A stretch of DNA of 64,000 nucleotides from JACKFB01 sp041389525 (GCA_041389525.1 JAWKRR010000008.1:1-64000); one strand, 5' to 3'; positions 43,967-53,702 are shown, numbered from the stretch's first letter. A program made the numbers and translations. The notes: generated from the letters alone by a model not told the origin.

Positions 43967-45328
43967 TTAGATGGTCAGGCCGACGCGGGCCCAGTCGCCG
44001 CGGCGGTAGGCGATGATCTCGAGGACCAGCTTGAGGATGAAGCCGAGGGGGAAGCTGACCCAGACGCCGGTGACGCCGAGGCCGAGGGGGAAGGCGAGGA
44101 TGAGGCCGAGGGGGATCTGGAGCAGCACGGTGGAGACGAGGTTGATCATCAGGGTCGTGCGGGTGGCGCCAGCGCCTTGGAAGACGCCCGCGAGGCCGAT
44201 GTGGCCGCCGAAGATGGGCATCCCGATGCCGAGGATGCGGATCCACTCGACGGCGAGCTCGTGGAGGCGGCTGCCGGGGACGGCGTCGAAGAGGCCGACG
44301 ATGGGCTCGGCGAAGGCGATGAAGAGGGCGCCGAGGACGACGAGGATGGCGACGCAGAGGCGGACGGAGGCGCGGGTGACGGCGCGGGCCTCCTCGACGC
44401 GGCCGGCGCCGAGGGCTTGGCCGACCATGGCGGCGCAGGCCATGGCGACGCCGAGGCCCGGGACGAACGCGAGGGCTTGGACGCGCAGGCCGACGCCGTG
44501 GGCGCCGACGGCGACCTGGTCGATGCGGCCGAGCATCCCGAGGACGGCGAGGAAGGAGACGTTGATGATGACGACGTCGAGGGCGGCGGGGATGCCGACG
44601 CGGAAGGTCTCGCGGATGAGCGGGCGGTCGAGGGGGCGCGGGCGGAGGCTCATGCGGACGCCGAGGCCGCGCTCGCGGGTGAGGATCAGCAGGTAGATGA
44701 CGTTGGTCAGGGCGAAGGAGCCGACGGTGCCCCACGCGGCGCCGCCGACGCCGAGGGCGGGAAAGCCCCAGTTCCCGAGGATGAATCCGTAGTTCAGGAA
44801 GATGTTGGCGCCGTTGCTGACGAGGGCGATGGCGAAGGGGAGGCGCGTGTTGCCGACGCCGCGCAGGACCGCGGCGTAGAGGAGCGTCAGGTAGGTGAAG
44901 ACGCAGCCCGTCATCACGGGGCGCAGGTAGTCCAGCGCGAGGCCCAGGACGGCTTCGGAGGCGCCGAGGGCCGTGAGCAGCGGCGCGGCGATGAGGTTTC
45001 CCACGACGGCCACAGCGGCCGACAGCGCCAGCGTGATGATCGTGGACTGTGCCAGGATGTGGTCGACGCGCTCGGCTTCGCCAGCTCCGTGGGCGCGCGC
45101 CACGAGCGCGACCGTGCCGACGGTCAGACCCATCATCGCGGTCATCAATAGAAAGGAGACCTGGGTCGAGTACCCCAGGGCGGACAGCGCGTGCTCGGCG
45201 TCCGGCAGCCGCGAGCACATCAACGTGTCCACGAAGATCGACAGCACGTTCAGCACGTTGATGCCGATGACAGGCAGCGCCAGATCGAAGAGTCGACGTG
45301 GGATGGATCGTGGCGGGGTCGCAGGCAT
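43967..45328 (-). CDS. MATE family efflux transporter
   Basis: Multidrug and toxin extrusion exporter, cation-coupled, in the inner membrane. The 453-residue length and twelve hydrophobic segments in two halves fit the family. Recognisable parts are LFDLALPVIGINVLNVLSIFVDTLMCSRLP at the start, a conserved Gly/Asn-rich motif in helix 5-6 (LPFAIALVSNGANIFLNYGFILG), and the repeat-half counterpart PIFGGHIGLAGVFQGAGATRTTLMINLVS. The ATG at 45328 begins the protein just before the first helix; the longer open frame overlaps the divergent esterase promoter region. The drug or metabolite exported cannot be inferred. Confidence 0.88.
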   Translation of the reverse strand: MPATPPRSIPRRLFDLALPVIGINVLNVLSIFVDTLMCSRLPDAEHALSALGYSTQVSFLLMTAMMGLTVGTVALVARAHGAGEAERVDHILAQSTIITLALSAAVAVVGNLIAAPLLTALGASEAVLGLALDYLRPVMTGCVFTYLTLLYAAVLRGVGNTRLPFAIALVSNGANIFLNYGFILGNWGFPALGVGGAAWGTVGSFALTNVIYLLILTRERGLGVRMSLRPRPLDRPLIRETFRVGIPAALDVVIINVSFLAVLGMLGRIDQVAVGAHGVGLRVQALAFVPGLGVAMACAAMVGQALGAGRVEEARAVTRASVRLCVAILVVLGALFIAFAEPIVGLFDAVPGSRLHELAVEWIRILGIGMPIFGGHIGLAGVFQGAGATRTTLMINLVSTVLLQIPLGLILAFPLGLGVTGVWVSFPLGFILKLVLEIIAYRRGDWARVGLTI

Positions 45329-45485
45329 CGCGCGCCTGATACCACCGGGGCTGCGTCGGGTCATCTGCGGGATTCGCGGGCGGCCGCGGGCGGGTGCCCC
45401 CATAGGCGACAGGGCGCGAGACGGCGCGTGCCCCAGCGCGGGATTTTGCATTAGTGTTCCGCCCACCTGCGGACCCAGGGGACCC

Positions 45486-46235
45486 ATGCGCACTGTGACG
45501 ACCGAGCTCGCCGGCCTGACCTGCCGATTCGTGGACGCCGCCGAAGACCCTGAGTCGCGGCCGGAGCTGATGGTGGTGCTCTGTCACGGCTACGGCGCGC
45601 CGGGGCACGACCTGGTCGGCATCGCGTCGGAGATCCTGCGCGCCCGCCCTGCCCTCCAAGGCCGCGTCCGCTTCTGCTTTCCAGCCGCGCCGCTGAGCCT
45701 CGGCGGCGCCCCGTACTTCGAGTCGCGGGCGTGGTGGCACATCGACATCGGCCGCTTCGAGCGCGCCATGATGACCGGCGACATGGCCGCGCTGCGAGGC
45801 GATATCCCCGAGGGCCTGACCGCGGCGAGGCGCATGCTCAACGGCGCGCTCGAGCAACTGCAGCAGCAGTCGGGGCTGCCGATGGGTCGGATGCTGCTCG
45901 GCGGGTTCTCCCAGGGCGCGATGCTCGCCACCGACCTGACCCTGCGCCTCGACGAGGCCCCGGCAGCGCTGGCGATCTTCTCGGGGACGATGCTCGCCGA
46001 GGCGGAGTGGCGGCGCCTCGCCCCGCGGCGCGTGGGCCTGAAGGTGTTGCAGACCCACGGCCGCCAGGACCCGATCCTGCCCTTCGTGAGCTCGGAGTGG
46101 GTCCGCGATCTCCTCGTCGAATCAGGCCTGGACGTGCGCTACCTCCCCTTCGACGGCCCGCACACCATCGGCGTCGAGGGCATCCTTGGGCTGGCGGACC
46201 TCGCCGAGGGCCTGCTCGCGCGTGTTGCTGGTTAG
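45486..46235 (+). CDS. alpha/beta hydrolase, phospholipase/carboxylesterase family
   Basis: A 249-residue serine esterase of the acyl-protein thioesterase/carboxylesterase group. The fold is seen in LMVVLCHGYGAPGHDL (oxyanion HGYG near 34), the nucleophile elbow GGFSQGAM (S142), the acidic member in HGRQDPILPF (D195), and the histidine in GPHTIG (H226). There is no signal peptide, so it is cytoplasmic. The start at 45486 is an ATG just before the conserved N-terminus; the frame extends far upstream only as an antisense shadow of the MATE gene. It is divergent from the MATE gene across 157 bp. The natural substrate is unknown. Confidence 0.85.
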   Translation: MRTVTTELAGLTCRFVDAAEDPESRPELMVVLCHGYGAPGHDLVGIASEILRARPALQGRVRFCFPAAPLSLGGAPYFESRAWWHIDIGRFERAMMTGDMAALRGDIPEGLTAARRMLNGALEQLQQQSGLPMGRMLLGGFSQGAMLATDLTLRLDEAPAALAIFSGTMLAEAEWRRLAPRRVGLKVLQTHGRQDPILPFVSSEWVRDLLVESGLDVRYLPFDGPHTIGVEGILGLADLAEGLLARVAG

Positions 46236-46298
46236 CGGATTTGTCAGTAGAGGTGTGGGCCTGAGTTCCCCCGGCGCGGGGAGCGGGAGCGTGCTGAC

Positions 46299-48779
46299 AT
46301 GGCGAATCTCGTCGCGACTCGGGAGGCGCTGGAGCGCTTCGTCGCGGAATTGCCCTTGGCGGGCCTTACGGCAGACCGGCTGCGGCGCATCAGCGACGCC
46401 ACGCGGGCGTTGATCGAGCAGGCGGTCTCGATTCCGCACGCCGACACGGGCTGGATCGATCACAACCTGGCTGTCGTCGTGTCGACCGCGCTGCGCGATG
46501 AGGCGACGGCCGAGGCGGGCTTGGTGCTCTTCGTGGGCGTGCGGCGCCGTCTGGGTGAGGCCCTGACCCGCGACGCCGACGACCTGGCCGCGGCGTTTGC
46601 GCTGGCCCTCGGCGCGGCGGGCGCGACGGACGACGAGCGGACGGCGGCGGACATCGAGGCGGTCGCGAGCGCGGTCGGTCGGCCGCAGGCGGGGCCTGCG
46701 CTGGTCGGCGCCGCGGTCAAGCTGGTGTTGGCCGTGGGCCGCGACGCGAGCGAGGCCGTCATCGAGGCGGCGGCGGCGGCGGTGCGGCCGGTGAAGGCCG
46801 CGGTGGACGCGCTCTCGCTGAGGCTGTCCGCGCACCCCGACACCGCGCTCGACCGGGCCCGGCTCGAGTGGCTGGCCGCGCGTGGGGCTGAGGGCGACGC
46901 CCGCCAGGAGGCGCTGGACCGGATGCACGCGGTGCTGAAGGACCACGAGGCCCGCTTCGGACCCACCGCCGAGGGGCGCGGCCTGCGCGGCGAGCTTCTG
47001 GGCCTGCGCGCGCGCTCCGGAGGTGCGGCCAGCGACGTGCGGCGCGACGCGGTCGCGCTCTTCGAGGCCCAGGCGGCCGACAGGTCTCTGTCGCCGGACC
47101 AGGCTGACCGACTCATTCGCACCATCGAGCGCACGGGCAAGCTGGACTCCGACACGGCCGGGCACCTCTCCGGGCTCATCGAGGGGCTGGTGGGTCGCGA
47201 CGAGCGGCGCTGGCACCGCCCCCTGGCGCGACTCCTGCGGGAAGCTGGCGACGAGGCGGCGTTCCTGACGCTTCAGGAGCGAGCGCTCCGCGAGGAGCCC
47301 GAGAATTCGGAGGCCGCCCGCGTCATCGTCGAGCGGTTGGTGCGCAACCTACGCGCCGGCCTGCCCTCCCCGTTCGACAGCGAGATCCTCGAGCGGGCGT
47401 TGAGCGCGGTGCCGCAGCAGACCTTGGCGCGCTGGAGCGCCGACGACGTGTCGGCGGTGCTCAGCCTCGCGACCCAGACCTTCGGCGCGCGGCGGGCGGC
47501 GCACTTCGCCAGCGAGCGGCTGCTCCAGAACCGCAGCTTGGCCAAGCGCGACGGGCTGTGGCTGCGCACGATGGAGGTCTGGGCCGAGCTCGGCGACGAC
47601 GAGGGCCTGGTGGACCTGGCGCGGCGGGCGGTGCGCGAACGGAACCTCCCCGAGGCCCGGCTGCTGCTGGCCGAGAAGCTCTTGGAGCGGGGCGAACGCC
47701 TCGACGAGGCCGACGAGCTGCTCAAGCCGCTCTGCGACTCGCGCGGCCCCGACGCGGCGAAGGCCCATCGCCTGCGCGACCGCCTCGCGTCTCACCCGGC
47801 GCTGCGGGCCAGCCGGCGCGACACGCTGGTGGCCTTCGAGGAGCGCATCGGCATCGGCACCGACAAGCGCTTCCCCATGCGCGTCATCCACACGACGCCC
47901 TCCTACGTGCTGGTCGAACTCAGCGAGATCGCGGCGCCCGACGCTTACGAGCACAAGCACCTGCGGACCTTGGTGCGCGGACAGGACCTGCCCCAGGGCG
48001 TGTCACCGCTGCTGATGCGCCGCGGCGACGGGCTGGAGGCGCCGCTGCGCGGGCAGGACGCCGATCCGGACCGCGACAAGGGCGGCATCCGGGTCTACTG
48101 GGTCAGCGACCCGACGGCCATCCGCCTGCAGCGCGGACCGGCGGAGATCGCCCAGCGCCTCGACCAAGAGGAGGCGCGTTTTGGGGTCGGTGGCGAGGCG
48201 CCTGTTCCGCTGAAGGTGGGGCGTGAGGGCCGCTCGGGCGCCCTGAGCGCGCGCGTCTTTGCCGGCTCCGGCGGGGCCGAGCTGGGCGAGCGCGCCCATG
48301 TGGACGCCAGCCAGCTGCCCGACGGGATGAGCCCGGAGCAGCTGGGCAAGGGCAAGCGATTCTGGGGCCGCGTCGAGCGACGGGCGGACCTTGAGAAGGG
48401 TGACGGGCTGCGCGTGTACGCCGTGGTCGGTCCCCTGGATCCCACGCCGCCCGCGGGCTTCGAGGCCGACGACAGCGGCGGCGGCGACGAGGGTGGCGGG
48501 AAGCGCGGCCGTCGGCGGCGCGGCGGGCGCGGCGGTGGGACGCGAGACGGGGAGAGCAAGGCCACCGACGGCGCGGCCGACACCGAGAGCGCGAAGCCCG
48601 CGCGCAAAGCGAAGGACGCGGAGTCGGCGCCGGCTCCGGAGAGCCCCAAGGCTTCGAGCAGCGAGGAGACGCCTCAGACTTCTGAGGCCGCGACCGCTCC
48701 GGCGGCGGCGGCCCCGACCGTGGCGGACGCCCCGGCGGCTCCGGCAGAGGCTCCCGCGACGCCGGAGACCTCGTCGTGA
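46299..48779 (+). CDS. hypothetical helical-repeat protein with basic Gly-rich tail
   Basis: An 826-residue cytoplasmic protein I do not recognise. Residues about 1-520 are Ala/Leu/Arg-rich amphipathic helices that look like TPR or HEAT-like repeats (ARRAVRERNLPEARLLLAEKLLERGERLDEADELLKPL and similar). Residues about 530-725 form one or two beta-rich domains (PMRVIHTTPSYVLVELSEI, GIRVYWVSDPTAIRLQRG, RFWGRVERRADLEKGDGLRVYAVVG) suggestive of OB-like barrels. A low-complexity tail follows, with GKRGRRRRGGRGGG near 735-748 and then Ala/Pro/Glu repeats, a composition often found in RNA-binding proteins. The ATG at 46299 has GGGAG ten bases upstream. It is translationally coupled to the next gene (GTGA overlap). 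Confidence 0.65.
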   Translation: MANLVATREALERFVAELPLAGLTADRLRRISDATRALIEQAVSIPHADTGWIDHNLAVVVSTALRDEATAEAGLVLFVGVRRRLGEALTRDADDLAAAFALALGAAGATDDERTAADIEAVASAVGRPQAGPALVGAAVKLVLAVGRDASEAVIEAAAAAVRPVKAAVDALSLRLSAHPDTALDRARLEWLAARGAEGDARQEALDRMHAVLKDHEARFGPTAEGRGLRGELLGLRARSGGAASDVRRDAVALFEAQAADRSLSPDQADRLIRTIERTGKLDSDTAGHLSGLIEGLVGRDERRWHRPLARLLREAGDEAAFLTLQERALREEPENSEAARVIVERLVRNLRAGLPSPFDSEILERALSAVPQQTLARWSADDVSAVLSLATQTFGARRAAHFASERLLQNRSLAKRDGLWLRTMEVWAELGDDEGLVDLARRAVRERNLPEARLLLAEKLLERGERLDEADELLKPLCDSRGPDAAKAHRLRDRLASHPALRASRRDTLVAFEERIGIGTDKRFPMRVIHTTPSYVLVELSEIAAPDAYEHKHLRTLVRGQDLPQGVSPLLMRRGDGLEAPLRGQDADPDRDKGGIRVYWVSDPTAIRLQRGPAEIAQRLDQEEARFGVGGEAPVPLKVGREGRSGALSARVFAGSGGAELGERAHVDASQLPDGMSPEQLGKGKRFWGRVERRADLEKGDGLRVYAVVGPLDPTPPAGFEADDSGGGDEGGGKRGRRRRGGRGGGTRDGESKATDGAADTESAKPARKAKDAESAPAPESPKASSSEETPQTSEAATAPAAAAPTVADAPAAPAEAPATPETSS

Positions 48780-49327
48780 CCCCCGCTGGCTTCGAGACCC
48801 TGCTCGTCGAGGCGCCGGGACCTGGCGCGGGCCTCCTCGCGCCGGGACGCATCCAGCGGGCGTTGGCCTTGGGTGCCGGCATCCGCGCGGAAGAGATCGG
48901 CCTGATGATGCCGCGCGGACGAGGGCAAGTCGCCGTGGACATCAGCGTCCAGCGCGCCGCAGGGCTGGCCACGCCGCGCTACCTGCCCTTCACCGACGAC
49001 GCGAGCCCCGCGCTGCTGATGCTGCGACGCGACGACGACCCGGAAGAGGAAGGCAGCTTCTGGCTGCGCCTCACGTGGCCAGTCGGTGAGGCCGGCTCGC
49101 GCCCGCCCACGCCCGGAGCGCTCAGCTCGGCACTCGCAGAGGCCACCAGAGGCGCGGTCGGCGCGGAGACCGTCGGGGCGAGCTTCGGCGGCGTCGGCTG
49201 GATGCGCATCGAGGTGCCGGAGCGCTACCTCTTGGCCCTCAGCTTCCCGATGGATCTGAAGGTGAGCGGCCGCACCGTCCGAGTGTCGACGAAGTCCACC
49301 GACGCCGGCGCTGGGGAACGTCCCTGA
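48776..49327 (+). CDS. hypothetical protein with two possible DbpA-like RNA-binding folds
   Basis: A 183-residue protein without a recognised family. Two parts resemble the RRM-like RNA-binding domain at the end of DbpA helicases: GRIQRALALGAGIRAEEIGLMMPRGRGQVAVDI (about 24-56) and ASFGGVGWMRIEVPERYLLALSFPMDLKVSGRTVRV (about 139-174). Both have the expected order of a helix, a Gly-Ile turn, then an EVP-type strand and helix. This is pattern matching by eye and could be wrong. The GTG start overlaps the stop of the previous gene (GTGA), so translation is coupled and the two proteins are probably made in proportion. Confidence 0.6.
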   Translation: MTPAGFETLLVEAPGPGAGLLAPGRIQRALALGAGIRAEEIGLMMPRGRGQVAVDISVQRAAGLATPRYLPFTDDASPALLMLRRDDDPEEEGSFWLRLTWPVGEAGSRPPTPGALSSALAEATRGAVGAETVGASFGGVGWMRIEVPERYLLALSFPMDLKVSGRTVRVSTKSTDAGAGERP

Positions 49328-49353
49328 ATCCGCCGGCTCAATCGCTGGGCGCC

Positions 49354-51348
49354 ATGGCCGCCGCCAGCCGGGCCGCCTTGGACGCCGGGAGCGCCGAGCG
49401 CATCGCCGTCGCGCGTCGCTTGGCCTCGTTCGCCCGCGAGCTGCTGCGCCGGGCGCCCACCGACGTGGAGCTTATCGCCGCGGTCGGCCACCTCGCCGCC
49501 CGCGGCTTCACGCCCCCCCACCCCGCCGTGCTGCCCGAGGGCGGGACGCGCGATGTCTGGACGGCGCTGTCCTCGCGAGCCCCGGACGAGCGCGCGGCGC
49601 TGGCCGCGACCATCGTGGCGTTGCCCGACCCGGCTGCCGATCCCGACCTCGCCGCGCGGACCATGGAGCTGCTCCTGAGCGTCCCCACCGAGCGCGAGCG
49701 CGCACGCCGCCTGCTGGAGCGGACCAGCGGCCACGTCCCGCCTGAAACCAGCGCCCTCTGGCGCCTTCGCCTCGACGCCGCGGCCCTCGACCCCGACGCG
49801 CGCGCCGACGCGGCCACGTGGCCGCCGCTCTTGGCCGCGCTGCGGGCGCTCGGCGACGAGGGCGCCGCCCAGCTCGCCACGGGCCTCCGGATGGCCGCCT
49901 CCGCCCTGCTCGAGAGCATCGACGCCCCGGGCACCGAGTGGCTGGGGGCCTGCCTCGACGGCCGCCGCGTCGCCAACCTGAGGCCCGCGCTGCTTCGCCG
50001 GCCCGCCCTCGCCCCGGCGCTGGGACCCGCGCTGGACTGGCTGGAAGAGGCCGCGCGCATCGAAGCCGTGCCCGAGGTCGACGAGGTCGAGGGGGCCCTG
50101 GCACGGGCCGAATCCGCCGACGATATCGGCGATTTCGCAGGCGCTACCGCGCTGATCGAGCACGCCCTCGCCCGCTCCGGCGGCCGCCCCGACCTGGTCG
50201 AAGCCTTGGTCGCCCGCTGCGAGCTGCTCCAAGACGGCAGCCTCGCCACGCGGCTGGCCGGCCTCGACGGCGCCGAGGAACTCGACCCCCAGCGCGTCCG
50301 CCGCACCGCCGCCCGCGAGCTGCGCGCGTCCACCGTGACGCCACCTCCAGCGCCCGAGCGCGGGTGGAGCCACCTGATCCGCGACGCCCGCCACGACCAC
50401 GACGGCTCCGGCGTCCCCAGCCCTGAGCAGCTCGGCTTCCTCGAGGTGGCCGGCTCCTCGGCCGCCGCGGCATACGGCTGGCTATACCGCGGGCAGGACT
50501 CCGACCTGCTCCAGGCCGTGCGGCTCGCGCCCCATCTCGACGAAGGCGCCCGCTCGCTGCTCACCAGCTCGCTGATGGCCCGCGCCCCCGACGACGAGCA
50601 GGTCCTAGCCGCCGACGAGGGCGCGATGGGATTGGCCGCCGCCCTGTGGTCTCAGCTGCTCCCCGGCGAAGAACGCACCGTCTGGGCCCTCCGCCTGCGC
50701 GCCGCGTCGCCTGACGATCCCAGCGCCTCGGCCGCGGCCGCAGCGCCCGGCTCCGAGGCCGAGCCAGCCGCCGACGACCCCCACCGCGCAGCCAGCCGCC
50801 TCGCCGCGGCCGCCGACCTCCTCGACGCGGGCCGCCCAGACGCCGCAGCCACCATCGTCGTCGCGGTGCTGCGCAAGTTCGAAGACCTCTCCGTGCTCCC
50901 GGAGCTCCTCGCCCTCTCCTTACGCCTCCTGCAGATGGAGAGCCCGCCCGAGGGCATCGTCGCGACCACCGAGCGCGCGCTGCTCGCTGACGGCCCCCTC
51001 GGCGACGCCTTGATCTCCGCCTTGCGCGACGACGCGCTGGCCGCCTTCCCGCTCCACGCCGCGCTCCACCGGGCGGCCCTCGACAAGCGCCGCCCCGACC
51101 TCCTGCGCGTGCGCCTCCTCGAGGCCTGGCTGGGGATCTGGCGCGCCACCGCCACACCCCCGGACGCCCACTCGCTCACCGATCTCATGCACGGCGACGT
51201 CGGGCTCTTGCCGCTGGCCGCCGCACGGCTCGGCGACGCGCCCGACCCCGTCGCCGCGGCCCGCGACTTCCTCGTCCGCTTCCCGCCCCTCTCGACGCTC
51301 GCCGGGACCTACGGCGCCGCGCTCTTGGAGCTGGCCACGCCCGGCTGA
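49354..51348 (+). CDS. hypothetical Ala-rich helical-repeat protein
   Basis: A 664-residue protein made almost wholly of Ala/Leu/Arg-rich helices resembling a solenoid of TPR/HEAT-like repeats, such as TALIEHALARSGGRPDLVEALVARCELLQDGSLATRLAGL near 265 and DLLDAGRPDAAATIVVAVLRKFEDLSVLPELLALSLRLL near 490. No enzyme motif, signal peptide or membrane helix is seen. It follows the previous gene by 26 bases, and all three co-directional genes (46299-51348) have the same base composition, so an operon is likely. Its last 40 bases overlap the end of the convergent HDOD-GGDEF gene. Confidence 0.6.
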   Translation: MAAASRAALDAGSAERIAVARRLASFARELLRRAPTDVELIAAVGHLAARGFTPPHPAVLPEGGTRDVWTALSSRAPDERAALAATIVALPDPAADPDLAARTMELLLSVPTERERARRLLERTSGHVPPETSALWRLRLDAAALDPDARADAATWPPLLAALRALGDEGAAQLATGLRMAASALLESIDAPGTEWLGACLDGRRVANLRPALLRRPALAPALGPALDWLEEAARIEAVPEVDEVEGALARAESADDIGDFAGATALIEHALARSGGRPDLVEALVARCELLQDGSLATRLAGLDGAEELDPQRVRRTAARELRASTVTPPPAPERGWSHLIRDARHDHDGSGVPSPEQLGFLEVAGSSAAAAYGWLYRGQDSDLLQAVRLAPHLDEGARSLLTSSLMARAPDDEQVLAADEGAMGLAAALWSQLLPGEERTVWALRLRAASPDDPSASAAAAAPGSEAEPAADDPHRAASRLAAAADLLDAGRPDAAATIVVAVLRKFEDLSVLPELLALSLRLLQMESPPEGIVATTERALLADGPLGDALISALRDDALAAFPLHAALHRAALDKRRPDLLRVRLLEAWLGIWRATATPPDAHSLTDLMHGDVGLLPLAAARLGDAPDPVAAARDFLVRFPPLSTLAGTYGAALLELATPG

Positions 51349-52862
51349 GGCCCCTCGATCGACCAGGTCAGCCGGTCGCGTCCGCCGGACTTGCTCGCGT
51401 AGAGCGCCACGTCTGCGCGCCGCAGCAGCTCGTCGGAGGACACGCCGTCGGCCTGGAAGTAGGTGGTCCCCCCGAAGCTCGCGCTGACGTTGATGGACTC
51501 GCCCTGGGGCAACACGAACGGGGTCCCGCGGATCGCCTTGCGCAGCCGCTCGGAGACGCTCGCGCCGGGGTCGGGCGGGCAGTTGGGCAACACCGCCGCG
51601 AACTCCTCGCCGCCGAGGCGCCCGACCATGTCGCCCGGCCTCAGCGCGCGCTGCAACCGGATCGCCATCTCCTTGAGCACCACGTCGCCGCCGCCGTGGC
51701 CCCACGTGTCGTTGATGCGCTTGAAGTGGTCGATGTCCAGCATGATCACGGTCAGCGGCTCGCCCTGCTTGCCGGCCGTCTCGATCGCCCGCTCCAGCGC
51801 CTGGGTGAAGGCCCGCCGGTTGGCGACGCCGGTCAGCATGTCGGTGGCCGCCAAGCGCTGGAGCAGCTTGTTCTTGCGCTGCAGCTCGCTCGCCAGCTCT
51901 TCCTTCTCGCGCAGCAGCGCGTCTTTCTCGTTGAGGGTCTGCTGCAGCTTCTGCGTCAGATCTTCGTAGCTCAGGTTGATCTGAATCAGCGCCTCGTTCG
52001 CGCTGCTCATCAGCTCCTGGTACGAGGGCTGCTGCTGAATCCGGATCTGCATGTCGCGGCTGGCGGCCTGCATCTCGATGTTCAGCGAGTCGACGGCCTC
52101 CTGCAGCGGCAACTGCCGCCGCCCCCCGAGACGCTGCAGCGCCGCCTCGGCCCGTTGCGCAGCCCCGTCGGCGGCGCCGGTCTGGACCACGTCCGCCAGC
52201 ACGTCCGCCGCACGGCAGATATCAAGCAGCCGGTTGGTCCGCCGGTCATTGAGCTCCGCGCGTGGGTCGTGATGGTGCGCCACGACCTGGATCATGTCGC
52301 TGGGCAGCCCCCACGCGCTGGCGGTCTCCGCGAAGACCTCCGGGTGAGAGGCCCCCGCGATCGCGCGCTCTTCGAGGACGCGCGCCGAACCCAATCTGCC
52401 ACGCATGGCTTGCAGCGCCGCCCGCTGCTCCGGGTACCGCAGCGCGAAGATGACGCTGCCGAGATCCTGCACGAGCGCGACGGTGAAGGCTTCGGATGGA
52501 TCCTCGTAGCCCGCCTCGCGCGCCAAAAAGAGCGCAGCGGACGCGCGACGCAGCGAGTCCTCCCAGAAGTTCATCGCGTCGAACTCGCCGAGATCGATGC
52601 CGGCCATGCTCGCCTGGACCGCGTGGCTCACCGCGATGTTGCGGATGCTGCGGGTCCCAAGCACGACCGTCGCCTGCTGCACCGTGCGCACCTCACGGCC
52701 GACACCGTAGGCGGCGCTGTTGGCCAGCCGCAGCAGCACCGTGGTCATGCTCGGCTCGCGGCCGATGAGCCCCGCGAGCTCGGCCGACGAAGTCTCGCCG
52801 TCTCCGGCGGCCTTGATGATGAGCACCAAGCCAGCAGGCGGTGACGGTAGTTCGGTGGACAT
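51309..52862 (-). CDS. HDOD-coiled coil-GGDEF signalling protein (probable diguanylate cyclase)
   Basis: A 517-residue cytoplasmic protein. Residues about 1-235 form an HDOD domain (REPSMTTVLLRLANSAAYG near 35, SIRNIAVSHAV near 72, HHHDPRAELNDRRTNRLL near 196). A coiled coil covers about 285-340 (LTQKLQQTLNEKDALLREKEEL). The GGDEF domain runs about 340-500 with ATDMLTGVANRRAF, LDIDHFKRIND and an intact GGEEF (417-421). An RPGD motif (408-411) exactly five residues before GGEEF is the inhibitory c-di-GMP site, so the cyclase is probably active and product-inhibited. A GGGAG ribosome site precedes the ATG at 52862. It likely turns a signal sensed by the HDOD part into c-di-GMP. Confidence 0.85.
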   Translation of the reverse strand: MSTELPSPPAGLVLIIKAAGDGETSSAELAGLIGREPSMTTVLLRLANSAAYGVGREVRTVQQATVVLGTRSIRNIAVSHAVQASMAGIDLGEFDAMNFWEDSLRRASAALFLAREAGYEDPSEAFTVALVQDLGSVIFALRYPEQRAALQAMRGRLGSARVLEERAIAGASHPEVFAETASAWGLPSDMIQVVAHHHDPRAELNDRRTNRLLDICRAADVLADVVQTGAADGAAQRAEAALQRLGGRRQLPLQEAVDSLNIEMQAASRDMQIRIQQQPSYQELMSSANEALIQINLSYEDLTQKLQQTLNEKDALLREKEELASELQRKNKLLQRLAATDMLTGVANRRAFTQALERAIETAGKQGEPLTVIMLDIDHFKRINDTWGHGGGDVVLKEMAIRLQRALRPGDMVGRLGGEEFAAVLPNCPPDPGASVSERLRKAIRGTPFVLPQGESINVSASFGGTTYFQADGVSSDELLRRADVALYASKSGGRDRLTWSIEGPQPGVASSKSAAP

Positions 52863-53105
52863 AGGACTCCCTACGCGCAGGACGCCGCATCGGACACAAC
52901 GGCGGCCCCGGTGACGGGCCATTGTACGCTTTGCAGCGACGATGCGGGCTCGACTTGGCGGGCGCCGAGTGCCGAGTGCCGCGTTGTTCGTGTGCTGTGG
53001 GATATTGGTACACCACAACGGGTGCTTCCCGCCATTCGCTTAACCGCCCCAAGTGATTCGCCGACGGCCCGCTCGACCGCTCCGCCCGGGCGTCGGCCAC
53101 ACGCT

Positions 53106-53696
53106 TCAATCCGCGGCGATCAGCTCTCGGACCTCGCGCTCGGCGTCGACTCGCAGGCGCACGCTCTCGCCCAGCGCGCGGGTCCTCGCGGCGGCGTGCT
53201 GGATCTCGCCGCTGGTCCCCGTCGCCCCATCCAACACGTCGAGATAGATCTCCCGGAGGCCGGTCACGATCTCTGACGACTCGCTCACGAGCCGGTCGCG
53301 CCGATCCACCAAGCCCCGGTAGGCCGCCTCGAGTCGCGCAGCCCGCTGGGGCGCTAGGGTCGCCGCGTCGCGAGCGGCCGCCTCGGGGTCCAGACCTGCC
53401 AGATGGGTGTCCAGCTCGATCCGCAGCGCGGCCAGCGCGACCAGGGGCTCGAGCACGTGGTCGAACTCAGCGACCAGCGCGTCATCCACGAGGGACTGCG
53501 GCCGCCCCGCCAGCGCCGCCACCCGCGCGCGCAGCTCAAGCGCTTGCCTCAACCGCTCATCCTCGCGCGCGACACCGCGCCAAGCCGCCGGGATCGCCGG
53601 GCGCCGGCTGGGACCGCGTGGGCCAAACCGCCGCCACAGATAGACCACGGTGCCCAGCACCGCAGCCGCCAAGAGCATGCGCAGGATCCACAGCAC
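53106..53696 (-). CDS. hypothetical membrane-anchored coiled-coil protein
   Basis: A 196-residue protein with one N-terminal membrane helix (LRMLLAAAVLGTVVYLW), a basic Pro-rich stretch, then two long alpha-helical regions rich in Ala, Arg, Leu and Glu (about 45-120 and 125-196) likely to form a coiled coil. No motif is recognised. It starts six bases after the second SPFH gene, so it is the last gene of that operon. This arrangement suggests it works with the SPFH pair at the membrane, perhaps as an accessory or assembly factor. That is inference from position only. Confidence 0.65.
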   Translation of the reverse strand: MLWILRMLLAAAVLGTVVYLWRRFGPRGPSRRPAIPAAWRGVAREDERLRQALELRARVAALAGRPQSLVDDALVAEFDHVLEPLVALAALRIELDTHLAGLDPEAAARDAATLAPQRAARLEAAYRGLVDRRDRLVSESSEIVTGLREIYLDVLDGATGTSGEIQHAAARTRALGESVRLRVDAEREVRELIAAD

Positions 53697-53702
53697 GGCC
53701 GC

